Part shown: piece after piece, positions 8,823 to 20,849 of the stretch
Layout of the letters: the number at the start of each line of letters is the position of its first letter
Position numbering within the stretch: the stretch's first letter is position 1
Assembly (NCBI GenBank): GCA_022376515.1
Contig: WTXI01000401.1
Coordinates: 1 to 29,969, forward strand
Reading direction: 5' to 3'
Origin: Lactifluus volemus
Lineage: Eukaryota; Basidiomycota; Agaricomycetes; Russulales; Russulaceae
Length of the DNA: 29,969 nucleotides
Program-made: the position numbers and the translations under genes
Notes under the pieces: model-generated
Databases searched by the model: none
Seen by the model: only the letters and a program-made list of their open reading frames with translations
What the model was told of the DNA's origin: nothing

Positions 8823-9848
8823 TGCAGATGATGTGTTACCCAACATCCTCGTTTGTTCGATATATTTATCATTCATCGGCTGTCGTACGGAGGGGAGGGA
8901 CGGGTTATTGTAATTTAAAGCTATTGGTTTAGAGCCATGATAATGGTTCGTGCACAGTGGACGTAATCTAGCTTGAACTTGCATGTCATCGATGGAGGCT
9001 AGGTTTCAGCGCGTTCACTACAAATTTAACAGTTCATGCCACTTCAACATGTTATCTCACCACCACCCTATGTTAACCTTGTTAATAAAATCACAGGTTG
9101 GATCGTCGTCGATATATTCATTAGTAAGGTGGCAGATGCAACACATAGGCAAGATACCCTGCAAATCTGCAATCACCCTGCAGCTTCATGATGGGGCCCC
9201 ATCATAGGGGGAGTCCTAACCCTGGGCCAGGTAGCAAGAAAATTTCCGCTGATAAGAGAAGTTGATATTGAAGTGAATGGTGCTGAACCAGTCAGAGACA
9301 AAAATTACAGCCGCGAAAATCCCTCCATCCAAATAGGGAACGTGAGAATTTACGTGAATGTGCCAATCAGCGAGCGCCCCAAAATCCCCTCGAGGCAGGC
9401 ACAACTCACGTGGTTGGAGATTGTTTTCCCACTTCTCCCAAACGTCCATGGAACAAGGAGGAAAAAATTTGCTGCGACACCGAAGGCATAGCCAGCGTAA
9501 AACGAACGGCCCAGGACTATGGCGTGAAAATTTACAAGGAGCTGTCCCATCGCTGACCTTTGTTGTTTCCAACCCCGACTAAGCCGGCTGTAGCCATAAG
9601 GGTGGTTCACTTGGTGGATGACTCGTTCAATTGTATTTCTAACACATCCTTCTCACTTATTATCGTCGTTGGCAACTACAACCGTAACGCTACAGCTATA
9701 TTAAGCTACATTCGACGTCAAACTACGCATTACAATGCCACCTATTTTGAGATCCACTGCAATTCTATCCGTTCCAGCCTTCCCATGAGTGAGACGTCCG
9801 CCATGCGCGCCAGAAGTGCGATGCATCCTTCACACATAATACCAGAGC
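8823..9848. other. 3' flank of unit 2, between helical copy 2 and RLI1
   Basis: Convergent intergenic DNA that aligns with 4625-5750 (first unit); its part at 9335-9585 also aligns with the remnant at 1130-1350. No coding exon was found. The open frames on both strands at 9216-9610 overlap one another, are not conserved in the other copies, and are likely chance. Confidence 0.5.
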
Positions 9849-12123
9849 TCATTCCTCGAGGAAGAAATAATTGCCAGAAGCTGAACAAAGACTGTCAGGG
9901 TGACCGCAAGGATCGGCGAGGCACGAACCTTTCTGTTCCTTGTCCTTGACAGAATTGAGTTTATTCACACGTGGGCGGAAGTTCGTCGGGTCGCGACGGA
10001 ATGTTATCTCCAACGAGGCGAGGAACTTATTCATCCCTGTAAGTAGAGACTGCGGCCTGCAATGATAGGAGGACAATCAGCATTGCTCATTGTTCATTGC
10101 CAAAAAAAAGGAGCATACGGTGTGGCAGTGGCAGCGACAGCAGGCGAGCCCTCGAAGACAATGACCCGGTCGGCAAGGTAAGTTGCCATTATGAAGTCAT
10201 GCTCGATAATAAAAGCCGTTCTCTTTGCGTGGAGGATGAAACGTTTGATCACTTTTGCCGCGATGATACGCTGTTCCGAATCCAAGAAACTGAAAATCGA
10301 TCAGCTTGCGCGAGCCTGTCCGAGAACTCCGAACACATACGAAGAAGGTTCATCAATGAGATATACATTCACGTTGGGCTTACCAAGGGCCAATATTATG
10401 GCCACACGTTGAAGCTCACCACCCGACAGCGTCTTGACTTCTTGATCGAGGATAGTTTCGATGCTCATTGGCTTCACGACGTCGCTCTGGAACTGTTGAT
10501 TCATAAAAGCAGCCTTGATCTGCTTTAGTAAGAGCATGCGGACGGTCCCTGGGAACTTGGGCGAAATCGTCTGCGGCTTGAGGGACACAGATATGCTTTG
10601 CTTGTCCGCCGGGTCGTCCGGCTCCTCACCAGCAAGTAGACGCACAAACGTCGTCTTTCCCGTCCCGTTCTCCCCAAGCATGACGATAATCTCAGAATCA
10701 GTGAATGAGCCCTCCTGCACCGTCAACTTGAAACCGCCGAGAGTTTTTGTCATGGCCGGGTAGGAATAGTGTCGTGTCTTATCCACCAATATCTCCTCTG
10801 CGGTTTCTACCATTTTGAAGGAAAGAGACTCCTCACGGAAACGCAAGTTTTCCGTAGGGATGAAACCGTCCAAAAAGATATTGATGCCTGCGCAGACGTC
10901 AACGATGGATAGCGACCAAAACGAGTCTTCGAACCTTCCCGCACTGAATACGGCATCGTGACAACACCATACATGGATGGTTTGCCGTATAGACAGCACA
11001 CAAAGTCGGAGAGGTAATCGAGAACGGACAAGTCGTGTTCCACAGCGACAACGTAATTGTCACGAGTCAACAACTGGCGAATGACTTCTGCAGCCTTCAG
11101 TCGCTGTCTGATATCCAAATAACTTGACGGTTCATCAAACATGTATCTGCAGGGAGGATGAAGGATAATATCGGGGCGCGAGACGAAAAGACGCACACAT
11201 CCGCACGTTGGATACACGACATGGCAATGGCGAATCGCTGAAGCTCTCCTCCAGATAATTGCGTTACTTGGCGATCCAAGACCTTATTCAACTCGAGGTC
11301 ATCGCATATCTTTTGCTTGTTGTCGAGCTCCAGCTTGGAATCGAGCATATCGCTGACGGTCATCTGAGTTTTGAGTGCTCGGGGGATATGGTCAACGTAT
11401 TGCGGCTTGATGAGGGCCTTGAGATTATCTTCTAGCACTTTTGTAAAGTAGTTTTGGAGTTCCGATCCTCGGAAATATTTCAGGATTTCTTGCCAATCTG
11501 GCGGGTCCTACCAGCATAAAATGAAGAGTCGGAAGACGACGACTCCGGGAAGAGTCAGAGCGTACATCATAACGACCAAGGTTTGGTTTGAGCTTCCCAG
11601 CTAAGATCTTGAGAGCCGTACTCTTCCCAATGCCGTTTGTCCCTACAAGACCGAGGACTTGACCTGGTCGGGGAGTAGGGAGACGATGGAGCTTGAAGGA
11701 ATTGGCGGTATATCGGTGCGTAACCGCAGATTCCAGATTAGTAGGAAGATTGATGATTGCGATGGCCTCGAATGGGCACCTAGAGGTACAGTTCAGTAGG
11801 TCCGCAAAGAGAGTCTAGCACCACAACGCACTTTTTCACGCAAATACCACAACCGATGCACAGAAACTCAGAGATAAAGGCGATCTTGTCTGACGGCTTC
11901 ACCTCGATACAAAGTTTTCCTACCACGACAATTATTATTTTCAGCCAACCACATGGATACGAGGAGCACTAACCCATTTTTACAACAGGACATGACTATC
12001 AAGAGATGAGTAGTGATTCATGAGGTCTTGTTCCACACACACTTTTTTACACTCCTGCGCGCAACGTTTGGGTTTGCAACGATTGTCATCGACAATCGCT
12101 ATACGCGTGATCTTGTCAGACAT
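9849..12123 (-). CDS. RLI1: ABC protein RLI1/ABCE1, ribosome recycling factor
   Basis: Ten exons on the minus strand: 12123-12043, 11995-11974, 11919-11832, 11779-11566, 11507-11197, 11146-10935, 10887-10335, 10289-10119, 10056-9929 and 9880-9849; about 603 aa, the family length. The N-terminus carries two 4Fe-4S clusters ([15 protein letters not shown] and [14 protein letters not shown]). Nucleotide domain 1: Walker [10 protein letters not shown] (110-118), LSGGELQR (219-226), [11 protein letters not shown]. Domain 2: GENGTGKTT (381-389), LSGGELQR (463-470), YLIDEPSSY. It ends in [13 protein letters not shown]1 splits ribosomes after termination and is essential in eukaryotes. The exon 7/8 junction is unusual: only a GTTCGG donor keeps frame, inserting Val-Phe into the near-invariant SSYLDSEQR. 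It shares a 193-bp divergent promoter with PIN4. Confidence 0.93.
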
Positions 12124-12316
12124 GTGTGACAGAAAGAAAGATGACTTTGAGACGGGTCGGGCCCGGGATAATCAAATCGATCTCAAAGCCACATGGCTCT
12201 GATCCGTGTCCCGGTCTCTAAAATCACCTCGATCCGATTGGTCCGTCAACATATGGCAGCAACTACGGATAAGCTTGCCTTGCGACTACAAGCAGGTCTG
12301 AGCGACCGACGCATCT
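12124..12316. promoter_or_regulatory. Bidirectional promoter RLI1 / PIN4
   Basis: Only 193 bp separate the two start codons, so the 5' UTRs and core promoters of both housekeeping genes must be packed here. No TATA box is evident. Confidence 0.5.
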
Positions 12317-12999
12317 ATGGCAAAGGGTGCCTCCAAAGACAAAAAGTCCACGGAGAAGAAGGGCGGTGACAAGGGCAAAGGCAAAACCGAAGATGCGACG
12401 GCAGACAAGGGAGGAAAAGTACGTACCCTTCTTCGTGTCATTCCTCGTCGTTCCCAAGTCGGCGCTGATTGAAAGGATCCAAGAGCAAGGGTGGGTTGAA
12501 AGCCGCCACGGCCGTCAACGTTCGGCACATTCTCTGTGAGAAGCACTCCAAGGCGATGGAGGCACTCCAGCGGATTCAGGTGCGAAAAGCTCACGACACT
12601 ACTTTTTTTTTTAAATATCTTCCCCTTTGTTGTGTTGTCATAGCTGATTGTGTCATTGTCCCCCCCGCCAGGCTGGGGAACGATTCGACAAAGTTGCTCA
12701 AGAATGTTCGGAGGACAAGGCCAAATGTCTGCTCAACTTATTATCTTTATACGGAGCCCCCATACTCATAACACGTTCCTCGCAGCGGGTGGTAGCTTGG
12801 GTTGGATGGTCCGCGGATCGATGGTGGTACGCTCTGTTTTCTTCAAGGATCAAAATATAGAATTTAGCGTCCCACGTAGGGCCCATTTCAAGATACAGCT
12901 TTTGCCCTCGAGCCATCCACTGTGGATAAGCCTATTCTATCGCCTCTTGTGAAAACAGTCCATGGTTACCACATCATCATGGTGGAAGGCAGACGCTAG
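12317..12999 (+). CDS. PIN4: Parvulin-type peptidyl-prolyl cis-trans isomerase (PIN4/Par14-like)
   Basis: Exons 12317-12422, 12476-12579, 12672-12726, 12786-12826 and 12880-12999 give 141 aa. A Lys/Gly-rich N-terminal tail of about 35 residues precedes the parvulin domain: [48 protein letters not shown] and [10 protein letters not shown]. These are the core strands of the Par14/PIN4 family, which lacks the Pin1 WW domain and phosphate-binding loop and is linked to ribosome biogenesis and chromatin. Two possible donors exist for intron 1 (12419 or 12423); only 12423 keeps the frame. The family 'TDPP' is LSPL here, a mild departure. The C-terminus converges on the SNT1-like gene 265 bp away. 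Confidence 0.92.
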
Positions 13000-13264
13000 A
13001 GACGTGCCAACCGGTCTGCTTTCTCGTTCTGAGCATAGGTATTCCACCCTTTCCTCTTCCACCTATCTTCGATTACCATTACTTGAAAACGATGAAAAAA
13101 GTATGTCGTACAAGTATGCAAACAATTATCTGGTGGACAAGGTACATAAATAGTTCGATGTCGCAGAGATCCAGTAGCAATACAGTAAAAGTAGATGCGA
13201 AACGAAGCGGTCTACATCTAAATCAGAGAGGGAATAACTAGGGTAGCATTTGCTGGAGAGCGCA

Positions 13265-16200
13265 CTAAGAGTAGAGAGGAAGTGTCGAACTCGTGGATGA
13301 TCCAGAGATTGGAAAAGGGCAAGTTGGGAGGTCCATGAGGTGGGATCGTGAGGTCGCCGAGATCGGTGGTACATCGCAGATCGAAAATGAGTGCTCATGG
13401 TTGACACTAATTACGTCGCGAACGGGCTCGGGCAAGTTTCTCTTGTCTTCTTGCTGAGGATCAGGAGTCGGCGACCGTCCAGGAGCCTGCGCGGCGATAG
13501 TGCCTAAATCATATCGGTCGAGGTTAGTTGTGTAGAAGGTGTTAACTTGCATCTTTGTCTAAAGGAAAACAAAAAATGTGTTGACAAAATCCAGAGCAAT
13601 GCCCCACTGATTGGACATACCTTATTGGGCATTGACGCCGCTATCCGTTTAAAGTCAGCCCCGTACTGGGCTAACAATCGCATGAACACGTCTAAAATGC
13701 ATGCATACGTCAATATATAAACCCTGCGAGCTCGCAAGTGTGCTGACCTATGTCTCTCACCGACCAAGACACCCTACCGCGTGGGGCTACGTGTTCACTC
13801 TGAGCATCGGGTATCCCATTCGGGACTTCGACGACCGCTTTTGACAACGGTTTCAGATCCAGTATCGAGGCATCCGCGACCAACTTGGGTTTTCGGGGCG
13901 CACGTCTGCTCCTCTTGGGTTGTGGCTCCTCTGTCCCGACTTGCTCCGCCTCAGCGACTGGACGGTTATTTCTCCGACGTTTGGGGCGCGCGGCCGACTC
14001 TAACTCTGGCTCTGGTGTTGGCGTTTCCACCGGTGTCTGTTCCTCCTCCTGCACCGCCGTAGCGCTCCGGCTCAGCACCGCTCTCGCCAACTCACGCCTT
14101 TTCCGCGCAGCGCGCGGTTTCACGGGATTTCGCTCCTTTGACACCTCCGCATCATGTTGGCGGATATCTGCGAGCAAACCGCCCTTCTTCTTGTCCGTCT
14201 TCCGTCCACCACGTCTTCGTTTACTTTGACCGTAATTGGCAATGGCTTCGCGGAAGTCGATGATCGTCTTCTTGTGTAGATAATAGAATTGAACACATTG
14301 CGCTTGTGTCTTGTGCGGAAGTCCCGCAGCGATATGGCCAAACTGTTTCGGGTATTTCGCGAAGCGATGCTTGTAAATTTCCACCTCATCATCGGTCCAT
14401 TCAGCGAGGCCGGGCAAGGGGTCATAGAAGGTTCCCGGATCGTCGACGAGGTTGTTTGTGTCATCAAAGACAGCATCGACTTTGCCGCGCACGACTGAAA
14501 TCATATCCGGAATGGCAGCAAGGTTGCGCAGTGCCAGATGAGCCGGATCGTAAAGTTCGTCATTGCCCAAGCTAGCAATAATCTGTTCCATCTCGAGATC
14601 CGACCGGACAGCATCCCCAAGGACCGCAGCGGAGCGGCGAGTAGTGCGCGCAGGAAGGGCCGAAACGTCACCAGCAGCAGGATCGACTCGATGTGAGTTA
14701 TCCAATTCAGCACAGCGCGCAACCCACTCTCTGTGAAGTGTGAGATATTCTATTCGAAGTCGTGCAATCTTCTCGTCCGTAGCTTCCTGTCGGGCAGCTA
14801 TATTTGCGACTAAAGCATCCCGCACGTGAGAATGGTAGGCTTGCATGCCGTCCTTCGCACGTTGACCAGCTTGGACCTCCTGCGCAAGGGTATCTGCCAA
14901 CGGAGCCGACTCGTCGGGAGGAGTTGTGGCCACGGCCCGATTGGACATAAGGATGGGGTTAATACGCTCTCCACGAGACTGAAGTTCTAGCTGTTGCCGG
15001 GCGCAAACCACCATGCGCAAAGCTTCAGTCAATGAGTCAGCCTCTTTCGCATGTACAGAGAACGTGTCACGACCGGGATGCACAATCGGAGGTACGCCAA
15101 CGGCCTGGAGGACTGACGACACAAGGGAGGCAGGCATCAGCTCACGTTCTGGCTCCTGTGCTATGGGCGCTGCTACGACAACCTCAGGGGGTACACGTGG
15201 TGGGGACGGTGTCTGTACGCTCGGAGTTGGGGCCACCGAGGACGTGGGAGAGGATGTCGTCCCCTCTGGGAGACCGTTGACGGGGAGGGGTTGTGGGGTA
15301 CTACATGGTTCCAAGGGAGGCTCCATATGTGGAAGCGAAGGAGTCGCATCATTCGCAGGAGCTATAGAGAATAACGTCGACTGAGTTTGCGAAGAGGACT
15401 CAACCTTGGACACTTCAGGGAGTCCATGCTCCAGCGAGGGCACTGCATGGGGTTCTAAAGACGGAGTAACGGATTTTGGGAGCTCCAGGACCGCTTCCAT
15501 CTCAAGCGACGTTTCCTGTCTATCAGCTTTCAGTGTGCCTGGCTCCCCCCCTGAATCTACAAGTGGGCTCGTATCGGCAGCGACAGGGACATGAGCCTCT
15601 AGATTGGGACTAGGAAGGTATTCCTCCGACTTGAGAGCGACCAAGGGAGGGGATTCATTCTTAGGAGCCACGGGAGGTTCCATCTCTGGCCGCGGGAGGG
15701 CTGGGACAGGAACGTCCTTCGAAACTTCAGGGTTAGGCACTCCATCATTTGGCGATGTTGGAAAAAATAAGGCCTTGGGTTCTTTGCTTTCATCCACGGG
15801 TGATGGAAGACGAGGCGTTGCAAACTTCGTCAGGATAGAAAAAGATGTATCATTCGAGTCGGTGAGAGTCTCCTGATGCGGGCCCCGTTTCTTCCGATTG
15901 ATACCACCACGCCTTTTCTTTTTTGACCGCGCCAGTTGATACCCCTGTTGGCCAGCACTAGCACTAGGAATAAAACCATTCCCTACAACATTCGTCAGCG
16001 GCCATTAGGGCTTCGGCAATCACTCCAAAATTTTCACCTTTACTACCTTGGGGGTCGTGGCTGTTCTGAATGGGGCCAGAAGATCCACGTTCAATAAAGC
16101 GGTTACGTCCACCAGGCCCAGGAGCGAGCTGAGGTGAAGAAGGACGGAGAGGTAGGGATGGATGAAGAGCAAAGTGATGATCGTCAGGCCTAGACTCATT

Positions 16201-17259
16201 TTGATATGGCAAAAACGGGGGGCAGGGGGGGGAAACGGGTTCGCGAAAGGCATCCGCAGGAAAGCGCATTCCAAATCGCTGATTGCCGCCGCGCCGACCA
16301 CGGAATTGACCTACAGGATGGCTTCGTTGAATTGACGGTCGCACAGGAGGGTCTGCAGTGTAGGAACGAGAATCTACAGATGATCGAGCCGTCGATGGTG
16401 AACGCTCACGAGATCGCGGCGGGGATTTCGACCGCTCTCTGGAGGAGCGAATGGAGGATGAAGAAGGGGAATGAGGCCTGCATGAGGCGGCAGCACGAGA
16501 GTGCCTCGGAGATGAAATCCGGGAGGAGCGGGGAGAACCACTTAGTGACTTTTCATAAGAGACGCCTCTGTAGTCCAGCTGTCCACGAGGAAGACGATTC
16601 GGGGACCGCTGGCGAGCCCAGGAGTTGGAGGAATCACCTAAAGTATATGGAACGTTCCAGCGCCTTTCTTCGATAAACCCAGGTCTGTAACAATCGGCCT
16701 GGCGCGGATATCCAGAGTCCCGTCTGGAGATCAAGGCAGTCTCAGACCGGTAGGGATCACCACTGTATGGAGGGTACATGTATTCTTCTCTAGGCGGCGG
16801 CATCCGGCCACGAACTTCGTGAAAACGCTCAGGGATATCCAATTCCAAATCGTGTCTGAGAGTAATGGAGGTGAACAAGAAAGAATGTGGGACTTTCGCG
16901 AGTGCACATCCAACAACTTACACATGATCATGTTTCCAAGAATCAGATGGCTCGAACATCCTCTCTGCCATGACTTCGCGTCGCGACCATGGATCAGGGG
17001 ATGGTACATAGCCCTGGGGGTGGGAATGACCCGGTCCCCAACTGAACTGAGGCCTGTCATCATCATAGCCAGGCTCATAGTGATCAGCGTTGGGATCCCT
17101 CGGACGGTACGATGGCTGAGCTCGCCAAGAGTCACCGCGAGATCGGCCAGAATTCGCTACTCCGCCACTATAGGAGGGACCATGTGAAGGTTGATAGCCA
17201 CCATAGCCAGGGCGTGGGCGAGACGGCCCAGGAGATGGTGGAATGGGTACGTTTGACAT
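13265..17259 (-). CDS. SNT1: SANT-domain corepressor protein, SNT1/NCoR-like
   Basis: Exons on the minus strand: 17259-16922, 16855-16038, 15982-13748, 13691-13621 and 13558-13265; about 1,251 aa. The first 880 or so residues are low-complexity: Pro/Tyr/Gly-rich, then an Arg-Ser-rich block, a Lys-rich patch (SKKKRRGG), and a Pro/Glu-rich region followed by a helical segment. SANT domain 1 (EWTDDEVEIYKHRF, then QCVQFYYLHKK) is near residues 910-960. SANT domain 2 (MRLLAQYGADFKRIAASM, QVNTFYTTNLDRYDL) is near 1125-1165, split by two introns. Two SANT domains in a large disordered protein are typical of the Set3C/NCoR scaffold, which recruits histone deacetylases. The exon 2 donor is ambiguous between 16037 (GTGAAA) and 16046 (GTAGTA); both keep frame. 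The gene is divergent from PIG-S. Confidence 0.85.
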
Positions 17260-17692
17260 CTGTCGAAATCACTGGAACGAGTGAAAATCTGTGAGCTGCA
17301 CGCAGTTACAAGCAGGTGAAAGTGCACCAACGTTGTCAGTTTGAAGATCAATGCGTGTCGCAATGGGTGGCTACAGGAGGGGGGGACCGTAATAAATAAA
17401 TGGACACCCGCGCGTGAGAGGGACCGAATTGAAACACGAATATCTATGTAAGGATCTTGCTGCGTATTCTGTACTGAAACGGTGCACTTGTGTGACGGAA
17501 TGGGTGCGTTTCGGGGTATTACTTGAGCGTGACGCAGCGTGGAGAAGACAAAGTGCAAAATGGGGACCTGAAGTGTGCTCGGTGGTGCTGTAACTATTCC
17601 GTTGACTTTGTGCCACATTTTAAAACTCAGTCGGTATCTGCCGAGTGCTAGTCCTTCGCCGTCAAAAGTGAGGGTTGAATTGAACAGAGGCC
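17260..17692. promoter_or_regulatory. Bidirectional promoter SNT1-like / PIG-S
   Basis: 433 bp between divergent start codons. The open frames crossing it on the minus strand (17157-17819) have no family signature and run into both genes, so they are taken as shadows. Confidence 0.45.
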
Positions 17693-19585
17693 ATGAGCGA
17701 CGATGAACACAATCTAAAGGACCCTTCGTTATTAACGTTTGAGGGTCCATACATAAGAAGATGCATACTCGCCTCTTATTTGGTCCTCGTGATACTTTCC
17801 CTGCCTCTCTGGTGGTCAACTACAAGTATCGAACGACTCTCATTGCCTAAATCTCACATTGATTCCTTGGCCGCTAAAGAGGTTCGTCGCTAGGCTTAGG
17901 GCTTATGTTCCAGTCTTCTCCTGACAAAATCAAAGCTCCGTTTGCCTATAGCTGTCACGGTTGACACCGCAAATGTTGGATCAATGTCAGATAACCTGGT
18001 AGAGCAGCTCCGAACTATGTTCAAGTTGAGGAAAGAAAAAGTCCCCGCACTGTTCAACCATCTGGAGTTCTCAGTAGAGCCTTTTCAAGGTGTCAGTCAG
18101 TAGTCCCATACCTCGTGATGTCCTGCAATCTGAACACCGCTCGGGGCAGTCCTCGTCGCCCGACGTGTACAGCATTTCGTTGAACGAAGATGCCCAATTC
18201 CCTGCCATTCGAAAGAGGCATCTATCTGTCCCAATGTATCAAGGTTAGTCTCATGGTTCTTTGTCATGGCTATTGTAGCCGAGATATCCACGCACAGCAA
18301 ACCGGGCCCCTGACTGGTTATTGTCGCTTTTGACACCATACGAAACATCATCACCGTCCGGAACATTCCGCCATCTAGTGGCCAAATATGCCCCCCGCTA
18401 TCGCCTCGCATTCACCCTTCTGAATGAGGATGCAGCGGCTGGCAGAGCCGTGATTGGGTGGGACGTTGCTAAGATGATCTCTCGTTGGTTTTCTCTGTCT
18501 TCTTTCACTGTGAAAGGAAGATCCGAGCTCCAAACACAGGTTGGATCACGCCCATTCTGAAGGAAACAGAGAAACTTCACAATTTCACCGTCGAAAGCCA
18601 AATACAGTTCTACGCCCCACTAGCATTCGAGCCGCTAGTCGTCAGCAATGGCGAACGAGTGATACATGGGCTTACGCAAGAGAACCTCAAAGTGTTTGTT
18701 AATTCCGCAGAGTGGACATTAGGTGAGGACCAAGAACTCGCTGTGGGACCAACTCTCGAGCTGAACGTGACTTTGCAGCGTCTAGCGTGTCCAATGACCC
18801 CGTTCTGCACTTTGTCGTCTTCGTCCCCTCAATCTCTCACACGCCATTACGAATACTCGATGACACCAGTGAGTCACGTTGTCCTCTAGAAGACCACGTT
18901 CTCATAGATGTAGGCCAAGTTATCTCGTCCGACGCATTCGTACTCCCTCAGTGGGGTGGTATCGTCTTACTGAACTTGCCAGCAGACACCCAATCAAATC
19001 TTCACCTCACAGAGGCCGAACTTGACCATGTCTTTAGTGGTTTCAGCGCCCAATTACTTCGACTTATTGGCGTTTCCGAGCTCCCTGCAGGGGTGCGGTC
19101 TGGCGATCCCAGTCGTCCGTTGACCGATTTTCAACTTGACACCCTCTATCGCCAACGCGCGTTCGAGAACGCAGGAAGCAGCAAGGAGACGTTGCAGAGC
19201 ATCGACAAGTTGGTCGACCAGATACCAAACATGCCCGTCGGGCAGGATGTTCGTGATGATGTTCGAGAAGCACTGTCGGCGCTCGAAGTGGTGCGTTCCA
19301 ATTCCTGCTTCAACCTGCTTTCTCTGGCTTAAACCGGTTCTGAAGCTGTACGCCGGAGTCTGGAAGGCCCCCGCACTGGCTCTACAACACTCCAGTCGAG
19401 GTTTGACGCTCGCCTCGCGCGCATTCTTCAACCCGGGGATGTTGGCACTGCTCTATTTCCCTGCCGAACACAAGTACGCTGTGTACACACCTCTGTTCGC
19501 CCCGGTGGCCGTCCCTTTGGTGGTCACTCTACTGAAGGAGGTTTCTGCGTGGAGGAAGGCCAGGAAACGTGGGAATGCACCTTGA
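17693..19585 (+). CDS. GPI17: GPI transamidase subunit PIG-S (GPI17)
   Basis: Exons 17693-17881, 17936-18091, 18150-18243, 18298-18483, 18540-18722, 18779-18868, 18908-19290 and 19346-19585 give about 506 aa. The N-terminal membrane helix with its flank (RRCILASYLVLVILSLPLWW, then TTSIERLSLP) is diagnostic of PIG-S. Lumenal motifs follow: LHNFTVESQIQFYAPLAFEP, then DPVLHFVVFVPS, and FVLPQWGGIVLLN. A C-terminal membrane helix (LFAPVAVPLVVTLLKEV) precedes a basic tail. PIG-S acts in the ER membrane complex that attaches GPI anchors. The 39-nt intron at 18869-18907 is a multiple of three and short, so it may be retained, adding 13 residues. Splicing elsewhere was chosen to keep the family frame. 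Confidence 0.9.
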
Positions 19586-19955
19586 TGTATTATCTCACTT
19601 TGACAGAAGAAGTGGTACTCCACGGTGCAGCTGTTACACAAATTCCGAGCTCTTGCTGCAGAGATCCGAGAGTCACTGCGAGGTCGGCTAAGTTTGGACA
19701 TCCCTCTTTCTGTTGGGGGTGGCCAAGTGATTATCCATACATTCATCGAGTGTAGCGTAGTCATCAAGGGGCATCCGAAAGAGTAGAATGCATCAGATAC
19801 AGATGGGATTGCAGCATACAAAATGCACGACAGACATGGTAATGGCTTAGCAAATGGCAAAAAAGATGTCTAGAGAGTCAGAGTCAGTGCATGTGTTGGA
19901 AGAAAAGTGTACCCTACGTACATCTCGCCACCAAAATTACGTGTCGTGAGGGGTT
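19586..19955. other. Convergent 3' region, PIG-S / EGD1
   Basis: 370 bp between the two stop codons with no supported gene; it should contain both polyadenylation sites. The frames crossing it are short and without family signature. Confidence 0.5.
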
Positions 19956-20702
19956 TTAATTCAGCTCCTCGAGCGTGCTGTCCTTGATTTCCTTCTTCTG
20001 CTCCTCCACATCGAAGGTTTCGACCAAGTCGGGTACATCGTCGTCGTCGTCCTCTGCAGCACCGGCACCAGGTCTTTGTTGACCCTGCTGAATCGCCTGA
20101 TACGACTCGGCGAGCTTCCGCAACGACGCGAGCGAGTCGGGTCCGAGCTGATTAAGAATGCCGGGGACCAGCTCGGTAAGCTCTTTGACTTGCCCCACGC
20201 CATAGATAGCATATGTGTTTGCAGAAACCGCTGCGTGCACTAGCGGGTGGTGGCACACACACATATACAGACCGGGTCAGCATACATCCATACAAAAACA
20301 TCCACGATATCTCGAGAAAAGAGAGAGAGAGAGAGAAAGAGAGAGATCGGGGGGCTAGTTGGTAGTTGGGGAAGACAGACATCACACTCACCCTTGGGAG
20401 CACTGAAATGCAACACGTTTCCGTCCTCCCTAAACATGTTGACCTCCTCCACACCCGCGATCGGCTGCACGTTCAACTTCTTCAACGCACCCTGAAGCTT
20501 CTTATCATCCTGCGAGTTTGTCGGTTTCGGTTTTCGGACGATTTTTCGTCGCACGGTACCCTTACCACCTGTCCTCAGAGGACATAAGGCGTCAGCAACG
20601 TTGCCAAAAGAAAAAAAAAGTAAACTTGGACTCACCTATCCTATTTGCGGCCGCCTGCGATTGCAGCTTGGCCAGTTTTGCGAGATCCACAGAGGATGCC
20701 AT
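19956..20702 (-). CDS. EGD1: Nascent polypeptide-associated complex subunit beta (EGD1/BTF3)
   Basis: Exons on the minus strand: 20702-20636, 20568-20392 and 20239-19956, giving 175 aa. The sequence contains the [10 protein letters not shown] ribosome-binding motif, the NAC domain ([37 protein letters not shown]), a Gln-rich segment and an acidic C-terminal tail ([14 protein letters not shown]). NAC binds emerging nascent chains at the ribosomal exit tunnel as an alpha/beta dimer. Intron 2 is 152 nt and carries a CT/GA microsatellite. It shares a 147-bp divergent promoter with the acetyltransferase gene. Confidence 0.96.
20316..20346. repeat. GA/CT microsatellite within EGD1 intron 2
   Basis: A near-perfect run of GA dinucleotides on the plus strand, interrupted by two AAAG steps. 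On the transcribed strand it is a CT-rich tract inside the 152-nt intron, which is three times the usual intron length here. Confidence 0.85.
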
Positions 20703-20849
20703 TGTCTGGGGATCTTCTGTTCTGTCCTTTTCTGTCGGTTATTTCGAAAAATAAGGTTCGTACTCGAGACCAAATATCTGTAAATAGAGACGCAAGGATT
20801 ATATTTCCTTTTTTGAAGTCTCACTTATCAACACATATCTTCACCAGGA

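Noticed and set aside
9849..10076. Separate small open frame beginning before the RLI1 C-terminus
   Set aside because: It is the ninth and tenth exons of RLI1 read through introns; family sequence ([20 protein letters not shown]) joins to the upstream exons by GT-AG splicing.
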